From positions 17,910,751-17,974,750 of the forward strand of contig JABAKD010000023.1 in NCBI GenBank assembly GCA_012845835.1: DNA of 64,000 nt, given 5' to 3'. The position numbers and the translations under genes are program-made. The first letter of the stretch is position 1, and each line of letters opens with the position of its first letter. The DNA is from Undaria pinnatifida. Taxonomy: Eukaryota > Sar > Phaeophyceae > Laminariales > Alariaceae. A model generated the notes under the pieces. That model was not told where the DNA came from. It saw only the letters and a list, made by a program, of their open reading frames with translations, and made no database searches. Positions 56,017-64,000 of this stretch are shown here, piece after piece.

Positions 56017-56872
56017 CTAGCCTACCCTGATGAGTCGCATATGCAGAAATATGGGAGATTCGGGGAAACTCCGGTTATACGAACTAGACCATGAGTCGAA
56101 GATGCGGCTCCTCAAAACCCACTCCCACACCTCTAACCGTCTGGCTATGGAGCCAGGAACACGCGAAGAAAAGCAGTAGAAAGGAAAGCAGACCCTACAG
56201 CAAGGCAATAGTCACCCATCAAAACCTGCCGCATGCCGCCGGTGTGGCGGGGGGGGCAGAAAAGGCTCTAGGACCTGCCGCATGCCGCCGGTGTGGCGGG
56301 GGGGGCAAGAAAGGCTCTACGGTAAACCAACCACAGAAAAGGTACTATGGCGAGGCGAGCCCTCGTCGATATGGAGGGGAACACAGGCGCTAACACAAGG
56401 GAGAAGTCATGCGAAAAACCTCCCGCGGGCCATCGGCAAGGCGAGGGGTTAGACGAGGAAACGAGGAATACCCGGGATGAAAGGTGTCAACACCTACAGC
56501 CCCGCTACGGGAGGAAGTGTTTAGACGAAAAAAACAAAGCAGAACAAATACAACACACAAAACATAAAAGAAGACACACAGACCCGTACACTGGTCGCCC
56601 CCCGGCTCTGGGTTGAGGGGGGCGTCGGCAGGGCGAAAATGAACAATGACGAACAGGCGACAGCCCTGCGCCTCAGATAGCGGCGTTTTACCCAAACCCT
56701 GAGCCGGAACTGAGCAGGGGGTTCGGCAGGACAGAAAGAAAATCAACGGAAGCACCACCCCAAAATCCGACGAAGACTCTCAGGACACCACGAACAACCC
56801 AAAGACAAAGACGCAAAACTCATAACTCCAAATAAAAGAAGAACTATCGAGGAGCGGTGGTGGCTTGGAAAG
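56017..56872 (-). other. 3' untranslated region of gypsy copy C
   Basis: Closely matches 22502-23358 of copy B, including the ~48-bp duplicated CATGCCGCCGGTGTGGCGGG motif. Confidence 0.75.
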
Positions 56873-57290
56873 TCAACTGGCCACGGCCGCGCCTCGAGAT
56901 TCGTCTACGTTACGTTGGATTCCCCGAGGAAACGCACTGGCGATGTGAACTTGCAAGCACCAAGGACCTCCTACGGCTCCCGTTGAAGTCGTGTAGCGCG
57001 CCGGGGGAAGAGGAAGTTTAATCGGTCCCGGGTGGTCCAGAAAGCGGACCAGGTATACCTTGTCCTCGGTAGGGCTCGCGCTGATTTTTCGAAGCCACCC
57101 AAAACCATCGTTTCCCTTGTACCAAAAGCGGGCTCCCTTAGGGAGTACTGTGTCGTGGTAGCGACGGAGCCAATCGGCGCGGGGAACACAGGCGTAGCCC
57201 GGCGCTAGGAAACGTTCCCCGTTGTTGCGGGAGAGCTCACGCTGTACCGCTCCGATCCGCATTCGGCGGTAAAGGCGGTTGGTTGGCGGT
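56873..57290 (-). pseudogene. Tudor-like C-terminal domain, copy C
   Basis: Frame ending at 56873 with RNNGERFLAPGYACVPRADW, FWYKGNDGFGWLRKI and VYLVRFLDHPGPIKL. Same domain as in copy B. A one-base deletion near 57285 puts it out of frame with the chromodomain. One core Trp is altered (GWL where B has WWL). Confidence 0.72.
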
Positions 57291-60126
57291 GCTGGTCCGG
57301 GGTTCCGGCCCAATAGCGCAAGATGTGGGAGCGGGAGAGGTGAAGGTCCATTTCCCGCTCCCAGGACGGTTCGGGGAGTCCCGCCCAATGCGTCTTGTAT
57401 AGCACCGCGATGACGCCACCTCGCCCCCGTACCGACTGATGACCATTGATCTGCTCCACCTCCAGCCGTTGGAGGGGAGTCGAAACGTCGTCTTGAGTGA
57501 CGTGGTACGGCGGGGACTTCTTGGAAAATATGTTGAGCACATACTGTGTCAGCCCCGTCGGTAGGTATTTGGGCATGTCCCCGCTGTCGTGGGGGTTGGC
57601 ACAGGGTTTGCAGCGCTCGATGGTCACACGCCGACGAGCGTCCGAACCAGGCAGGTCGGAAGGGAGATCCCAATAAAGGAGGTTGCTCCCGAGCGGAGAG
57701 CCGTCCGGTGTCTCGGCGGCGGAGCAGGGACCGACGGCCAGGACCTTGTATGGGCCCGTCCAGTTAAGCGCGAGTTTGGCCTTGAGTACCTTGGCGTCGG
57801 TATTCGCCTTCACACCCTGGCGGATGGTAAAGGCATAATTGTATACCCATGCCCAACCACCCACAGTGAAGTTAGGTGCTGGACGCAGCGCGTCGGCGAG
57901 GGCGGAGTTTCTGCGGTTAACACGGGAAACGGTGAGGGCGTGGTGTGCGCGGACAATGTCGTTCGCGCGCTTTTGCCGGTCGGTGGCCAAATCGCAATAG
58001 GCCAGGTGGTCACGGGCCAGACTCTGGTGTCCCACGACACCTGTGCGGTCGAAAATCGTCAGGGGGAGCCGTGGGAGTCTGCCCATGTGGACCTCGTTGG
58101 GCGTCAAACCCGTCGCCGCGCTGACAGAGTTGTTGTAAGCGAATTCTACGTGGGGCAGATGCAAGTCCCAGTCGTCTTGTCGCTCGTTGACGACCATAGC
58201 CAGCATTTGTGCCATAGTGTGATTTACCCGCTCAACGCACCCGTTACAGTTGGAATAATAGGAGCTTGTAGCAAGCTTGTGTACACCTAACAGCTGATAT
58301 GCAGCTTGTGAAAGCTTGGAGCAGAACTGCAGTCCGTTGTCCGAGAGTGTGGTGCGCGGGCACCCCCACAAGGGGATGTATTGGTTCACCAGGATATTGG
58401 CTGCACCTTCCGCGGTGAACTCAGCGTGAGTGACGGGGAACATGTCGGCCCGACGACTGAAGCGATCGGTGAACAGCAGGGTGTAGGTGTTGCCTCGTGG
58501 TGTGACCGGAAGGGGGCCGAAGTAGCCAACACTGACGGCGATACCTGGACCTTCCGGCAGAGGCATTGTGATGATGGGCCAGCGGACAGTCAGCCGTGGG
58601 GTTTTCCGCGCTTTGCACTTCAAGCAGTGGCGAAGCCACCACCAGGTGCACACACTCATGCCAATCCACCAATAAAAACGCTCCAGCATGCGCAACGTGC
58701 GCGTGGTGCCAAGGTGGCAGGAGGCCGTCGAGTGGCAAGCTTGCATGATCCAAGGGCGCATGAGCAGGGGAACGTAGATGCGAACTGGCTCGTCGTTTAG
58801 CAAGCAAGCAGCTCGCCCCACAGAGTTCGGTTTGTCAGAGCTTGTTGGCGGGAGTGTCGGGTTACGGACGTGTAGGACGAAGTCGTCGTCGGTTGTATGT
58901 AGTCGACCCTTACCCGCCAGTGCCTGGATGCCTGAGAGGGAGGGACGCTTGGGCGAGGGGTAGCATGCCAAGAAGTCGGGTGGCAGGGCCGACGGCCGGC
59001 CGATAGAGATGTAACGTATCGTGGCGTGGCACGTCGGCTCTGCGTGTTGTTCGCGCTTCCAATCGGCATGTGAATAACGCGCGACGGAATCCGCGAATCG
59101 CAACTCAGCAGCGTCGCCGAGGGCATCCGACCTTGTAAGTGCAGCCGGCGTTTCACCAGGAGGAGGCGTAAGCCGTAGGAGCGGAGTTCCCATAGGCTCT
59201 GCGTGGTCGTGGTCGGACGGAAGTGGTACCGTGCGGGCCGGCGGGTCGGCAAGAGTAGGGGTCGCGGCGACTGGCGGAGCCGGCCGCGGCCGTCGGGCTC
59301 GCGGCGGAGTTGTAACTCGTCTGGACGATGGCTGGGGGACCCCGCCGGGCCCGAAGCCATAGTCGACAGCAGGGGGTGCCTTACCAGCTGCTGTTGCTGA
59401 ACGCCGGCGCGTCCGAGTGGAGATGCGGTCCGAAAAAGGCGTCATCGTCTGGGGCGCCGGAGATCCAGGCGAGGTTGGGACGGACGCGGTCGGGCCCATG
59501 GGCTCGACGGGGTTTGTCCCTTGTACCGAACTCCGGGAAGGAGTCGGTTGGGCCACTGATGTCGTGGCAGCCGGGGCTTCGGCGGAGTCCTCGTTGGTCA
59601 CGGTGGGTACAGCAAAAACCGAATCGAAATCGTAGTCGGCTGTACGCGAGCCCCCGCTTCGGCCGGGCGAGCTATCGACGGTGGCGGTGGATGCAGAAAC
59701 ACGAGCGACGAATCTCCTGGAAGGAGTAGGAAGGTCGTCAAGCCTCATACGTGGCCCGTGTGTGCGAAAATCGCAAAAGTTGGCAAGAGTAAGAGGAAGC
59801 CCACCCAAGGCATTACTTTCGGTACGGGGCATTAGCCCACCCAAGCCGACACCCGGTACCGGAAAAGAAGGAGTGTACAGCTCGCAAGCCCGTATGAGGT
59901 AAATGCCACCATCCTCAACAGGGGTAAGGCTCGTCGAACCATTGCGGCCGTGTTCCGTGGCAGTCTCCGGCAAGCAAGACAGGAAGTCAGCGTTGACGTT
60001 TGCGCTTCCTTTTCGGTATTCGAGGGTGTAATCGAATGCGGTGAGGAACTCGAGCCATCTATGGACTCGGCCGTTGTGACTCCCCACTTTGCCTATGTTT
60101 TCCAGAGCCTTGTGGTCTGAGAACAT
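57205..60126 (-). pseudogene. Pol C-terminal ORF: RNase H end, linker, integrase, chromodomain, copy C
   Basis: 973-residue open frame directly following a TGA. Residues 1-50: RNase H C-terminus (FSDHKALENIGKVGS, WLEFLTAFDY, LEYRKGSANVNADFLSCLP). About 51-460: Ser/Pro/Thr-rich linker. About 468-512: H2C2 zinc domain (CHLGTTRTLRM to HCLKCKARK). Core: second Asp 596 (LSDNGLQF) and Glu 632 (VERVNHT), the D35E spacing, but residue 534 is Gly (SVGYFGPLP) where copy B has the first catalytic Asp. GPY motif NWTGPYKVLAV near 790. Chromodomain about 886-939 (VEQINGHQS, LYKTHWAGLPEPSWE, ILRYW). The end is frameshifted. Confidence 0.92.
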
Positions 60127-61047
60127 TCAGAACTTGGTGCTCCAAAGGTAGCCGCGGAGGCGCTTGAGAGCCCAGACGATGCTGCCAGCCTCCAAATCGA
60201 GAGGAGGCCAATGCCTTTCGGAGTCGAGCGTAGCTCGACTGATGTATGCGATGGGTTTTATGGAGCCGTCCGTCTGCTCCCGTTCGAGAGCGGCTCCGAA
60301 CCCGTTGATGCAGGCATCGCAGTACACGTGGAACGGGCGTGTGCCGTCGGCGACGGCGTCCCAATCAGGGAAAACGAGGACCGGCGGGGTCGTGAGCTCC
60401 GCCAAGATTTCTCTCACCAACTTCTCCATAGCAGGCGTGAAGGCAAACTTTACCCCCTTCCGAAGGAGTGGGTTAATAGGACGAAGTCTCTTCGATAAGT
60501 CGAGCAAAAATTTGCGGTAATAGTTGATACCACCCATGAGTGCGCGCACCTGCTTAACGTCAGTGGGCATTGGCATATTGGTCAATGCCGACACTTTTTC
60601 CGAATTTGGGCGTAGGCCTGCTGGAGAAATGGAGTGGCCTAGAAAGCTCGCATCGGTAGCGCCCAAAAGCTCCTTCGAGGGGGAAAGCTTGAGATTGTGC
60701 TTTCGAAGGCGTTCGAAGAGAGAGCGAATCGTCCGAACATGCGTTACCGGGTCGGAGTCGAACACGATGACATCGTCGAGGTAAGCTGCCACCTGTGTCA
60801 AGCCTTTGATCACCTCATTGATAACCTTGACGAACCACCCAGGCAAGCCGCTGCTGCCCTGAGGCATAACGAGCCACTCATAAAGGCCCGTGGGTGTGCA
60901 GAACGCTGTAAGGGGAACTGTGTCCTTGTGTGCCGTTATCTGGTGGAACGAGGAAACCAAGTCGAACAGGGAAAACACCCGACCTGAGCCTAAGGAGTCC
61001 AGGACCTGGTCCACGCGCGGAATCGGCAGTTGGCTGAGCTTGCTAAT
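60127..61047 (-). pseudogene. reverse transcriptase and RNase H N-terminus, copy C
   Basis: Open from 61047 to the TGA at 60127, in frame with both flanking ORFs. RT motifs: VFSLFDLVSSFHQI (first catalytic Asp), AFCTPTGLYEWLVMPQG, AAYLDDVIVFD (catalytic Asp pair), HNLKLSPSKE, ASFLGHSIS, GGINYYRKFL. RNase H starts with FHVYCDACINGFGAALE and AYISRATLDSERHW. The TGA lies after LWSTKF, just before MFSDHKALE of the next ORF. RT residues appear intact. Confidence 0.93.
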
Positions 61048-62330
61048 TTATTTGAGTTTTTTGTAGTTCACCGTGATCCTCACACCGCCAGATTTCTTCG
61101 GGACGACCACCAGCAGGCTCGAGTACGGTGAGGTCGAGTGCTGAATCAGCCCAGCTGCGAGGTACTGGTTAAGGGTCGCGTCCACTTCTCTGGCCAGTAT
61201 AGGGTTTATGCGATGGGGCCGTGAAGTGACCGGAGCGCTGCCCTCCGGAACCGAGATTTCAAAGGGCATTAGAGAGCATGACCCAAAATCCGTCTTCGAG
61301 GTGGAGAACACGTCAGAAAAGTCGCAGAGCACATCCCCCAGTTGCTCAATGGTCGGGGGGTCCCAACCAGGGTCGTGTAAGTCAAACGCAATCTCCCGCA
61401 GGTGCGGTGGGAGTCGGGCCCAGACGCGTAGAAATGCAGAACGTTGGGCTGGGTTCAAACGTTCCATAAGCGTCGGCGAGGGCGGCGGTACGGCGGGAGC
61501 TATCCCCTCCGCGTCCGTCGGGCTCGCGACCGCAGAGACCTGGCTGTCCGAAGTCTGGCCAGAGTGGGGACCCGCAGCCTTGATAGGGTGTTGCAAGGCA
61601 CCCAGCCGAATGCGCAAAAGTGGGGCGTCGGCGACCCCGACAAGGTCGCCTGGCTCGAGGTCCGCGACACCTATGACGGGAAGCCCCTGTCGTCCTGAAG
61701 CAACAAAGTGTTTCTGTCCCGAAAGAATATCCGGCTGCGGCACTATGTCGACAAGATAGTGTCCTGTAAGCGCAGGAGAGCCGTTACTGCGCACCAAGAG
61801 GACCGCGAGCAGTTGGGGCTCGTCCGACAAAGTGACACCTGTAGAGCCATCATAGCGAAGGTGGAAAGCACCGTTCGATGGTGCGGGATCGATGGCATAA
61901 GCCGCTACGCCTGCTGTGGCGTGGTGGGACAACGTCAGCTCGCCCAAAACCCGATTATTGAGAGGACGACGGGGCAGGGCGCGGTACGAACGGGTGTTGA
62001 AGCGCATCCAAATGTCGCGGCCCAGCAAGACAGCGTGCTGCATGACCGATGGAGGGACCACGCATGCCCACACCGCGAAAGAGCATGTCGGTTATTTTTC
62101 GAGGAAGAATTGAACGCTCAGACGGATGTGGGTCGCGGTCCGTAAAGGGGCGGATTCGCCAAAACCACCCCAGGAGCGAGGGCTGGTGGGCCGCTCGCAC
62201 GCCGATGAGGCGGTGCCTACCGATAGCATACGATCCAACACGTCACGTCGGATGAAGGTTTGGGGCGAGCCAGTGTCAAGCAGCGCTGTACATTTGTAGG
62301 GCGCAATGGCGTCTCCTCCGCTATGTACTG
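61048..62330 (-). pseudogene. retropepsin and RT N-terminal segment, copy C
   Basis: Protease active site CTALLDTGSPQTFIRRDVL at about 62241-62290 (DTGS at 62267-62277), later HAVLLGRDIWMRF, the usual second protease motif. Then a ~150-residue spacer, the conserved run to RT (LCDFSDVFSTSKTDFGS, RPHRINPILAREVDATL, GLIQHSTSPYSSLLVVVPKK, GVRITVNYKKLK). Stops: TAA 62092-62094 and TAA 61048-61050. Same frame as RT and integrase, and -1 relative to the NADAR frame. Confidence 0.88.
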
Positions 62331-63090
62331 CAATATCGGTAGTGAAGAATCGTCGTCCAGCGTCACGGTACCCCCGACGAGGCAGGGGCCATGTTCTGGA
62401 AGTGCGCGGTCTGAGGCGCGGCGAGAACCTATCGCCAAAACCTCCGGGCTTTGATCGGCGGGTGTACCCGAAAAATAGGCCGAAAGAGGGCCTTGGTCAG
62501 CGCCGACCGCGGTCCCCAAGCGCGACTGCTGAGCGGACAAAATTTCGTGGATTCCAGCATTCCCCGTGGGCCTGCGAAATCGACGAGGGGAGGCCGGGTG
62601 TGGCGATCCGTCCTCGCTGTCGCGAATTGCTTCGCGAACGGCAGAGAGTGCCTCACCGAGCAAATTTTGTCCTCTCCACTTGTGTGGATCCTTGGCGTGG
62701 GGGTCGTCCGCCCGGAGACCTATACCCCACACTGTGTCTAGAGGACTGGCCTCTGCCAGAAATTTGTTGCCAGTGCTCAAAAGATGATTTTTCATGGCTG
62801 GGTTCTGCGTAAATTTGGCATAGTTGCCAGATAACACGGCATTTTGCTTCTCCCTGTCCTAAACGGCGGTGTCAAAGTTGCGCACGCCTCGACCGACGCG
62901 TTTGTGTGTGCTAGGGTCAGACGATGACATGATGAGCTCCACTGCGCAATGGTCTTTAAAAAGCCGAGCCTTTTCAGCCATCATAAACTGCTCCGCGCAA
63001 GAATATGAGACGTCGTCGACGACAAACGACGAAGGAGACCACTGCGAGAAAAAGGACGGCGGTTGCCAGAACAACACTACTTTGCCTGTA
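62217..63090 (-). pseudogene. NADAR (YbiA-like) domain, copy C
   Basis: The best copy of the domain, all in one frame, 62622-63086. Motifs: VVLFWQPPSFFSQWSPSSF, YSCAEQFMMAEKARLFKD, GRGVRNFD, REKQNAV, YAKFTQNPAMKNHLLSTGNK, EASPLDTVWGIGL, WRGQNLLGEALSAVREAIRD. These are the family's N-terminal Glu/Lys motif, the W-x-G-x-GL motif and the NLLG-x-L-x-x-VR end. One break: TAG at 62859-62861 in place of the Trp expected after NFDTAV. Downstream about 120 residues lead to protease; the frame closes at 62217, overlapping the protease frame. Confidence 0.9.
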
Positions 63091-64000
63091 GAGTATTCGA
63101 GGGAAGGGTCAAAAGTCAACGGTGCCAACCCGTCGGAGGCCGTGTTAGGCATATGAGCTTGTAATGTCCCCGTCTGGGGACACCAGTCTCTGGCACATTG
63201 GGCCTGCAGCGTCCCCGTCTGGGAACGCCCGGCCTCGGGAGCACGGCGCGAGCCCGAACCCACGGGTGGTCGCGTCGTGGCCTTGTCGCTCTTTGGCGTA
63301 AAATCGCAAGGAACTGCTCTCACTGCACCCGAAGGGACAGGGGGCTCGGAGCTGTTACTGCTTGACGAGAGGCGCGATTCTTCCGTATCTTCACGGGAAT
63401 AGCGTCCAGCTGATCGGGCTGGAGGCCGTGGCGTCACCACTGGCCCGTTGCGCAGTGTCGGATCTATATCCTGTGCCACTGGGGCAGACGTAGCCTGGTG
63501 CACGTGGGTTAGCGTGCTTAAAGACGGAGCAGGGCCCGTAGACCCTGTGGGCGTCTTCGAGAGCGGGGCTCGGGCAAGTGGAAATAAATTCTTCGCCCGA
63601 GGGGGCTCCTTCCCGTTAGCCCTCTTGGAGGAGAGAGACGAGGTAGCTAAGCTTGTCGGCTCCTCCTTGATGGGAAAAAGGATAGAGCGCCCGCCACTAT
63701 CGCGAGGAGACACTGGATCAAATCTTGGAAAAGATCTCGGTGCATATGGGTTGGCTTTCCCACACCTCAAACCAACCGCCGCTTTACGGTCAGGAAGAGG
63801 TGGAGACGAACCCGCTCGCATATGGGGGCGACGCGTCGTCGCCGCAGTCTTCTTGCTGCGAGACGCGTGCCGGGGGGGAGCATGCAAGGTGCAGGCTCCT
63901 GAGTCATGGTTGAGGGGGGCAGCATTAGGGGCGCATGCCTCCGTTGTCGAGCTTGAGCCACGGCAGGGGTTAACGGCGTTGGAAGCGCTGGTCCCCATTG
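63090..64000 (-). CDS. Gag C-terminal/linker region, copy C (partial)
   Basis: Open to the window edge and in frame with NADAR. Ser/Pro/Arg-rich low-complexity sequence (SREDTEESRLSSSSNSSEPP, RPPVGSGSRRAPEAGRSQTG) with one unit of the DGLAPLTF repeat that is multiplied in copies A and B. It corresponds to about 2480-3850 in copy A; capsid and zinc knuckle lie right of the window. Confidence 0.78.

Larger units (their letters stand above)
55693..64000 (-). mobile_element. Ty3/gypsy copy C, most complete copy, 5' end beyond the window
   Basis: Minus-strand element with 3' LTR, 3' UTR, Tudor-like domain, chromodomain, integrase, linker, RNase H, RT, protease, NADAR and part of Gag. All pol codons from protease to chromodomain are in one frame, interrupted by three nonsense codons (62092, 61048, 60127). 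It lacks the repeat expansions and the deletion seen in A and B, so it represents the parental, autonomous structure. Confidence 0.93.

Overview
The window looks like repeat-dominated nuclear DNA of a eukaryote. It carries three related Ty3/gypsy chromoviruses, two Ty1/copia elements, an 8.5-kb 84-bp satellite, G-rich minisatellites, remnants of a DNA transposon, and a 500-N scaffold gap. There are no bacterial operons, and I recognise no rRNA, tRNA or single-copy housekeeping gene. The gene style and the chromodomain Ty3 elements fit an alga or oomycete-like protist (stramenopile or red alga), but the host cannot be fixed from this sequence alone.

Layout. 1-7573 plus 14477-14541: gypsy copy A (minus strand), cut by the window start, its 5' LTR split by a complete nested copia element (7574-14476) with a 5-bp target duplication. 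14542-22232: repeat-rich intergenic DNA with two (GACCC)n G-quadruplex-prone arrays, a 467-bp direct repeat pair and a ~520-bp tandem duplication. 22233-31787: gypsy copy B (minus), with a 3' LTR but its 5' end lost against the satellite. 31795-40276: 84-bp satellite, then the gap (40277-40776). 40777-43700: decayed transposase remnant. 43700-55692: low-coding DNA with poly-C tracts, mosaic repeats, weak exon-like ORFs and a 5'-truncated copia fragment. 55693-64000: gypsy copy C (minus), the best preserved, running out of the window inside the Gag region.

The main result is the domain order of the gypsy family: Gag with a CCHC knuckle, then a NADAR (YbiA/DUF1768-like) domain, retropepsin, reverse transcriptase, RNase H, an H2C2 integrase with GPY motif, a chromodomain and a Tudor-like domain. 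NADAR enzymes are N-glycosidases acting on ADP-ribose-type and related substrates. A copy captured between Gag and protease, present in all three copies, suggests the element carries its own nucleotide- or ADP-ribose-processing activity. Copies A and B share the same deletion from protease to RNase H and the same repeat expansions, so they form a non-autonomous subfamily. Copy C keeps every pol domain but has nonsense codons and has lost one catalytic integrase aspartate. None of the three looks active.
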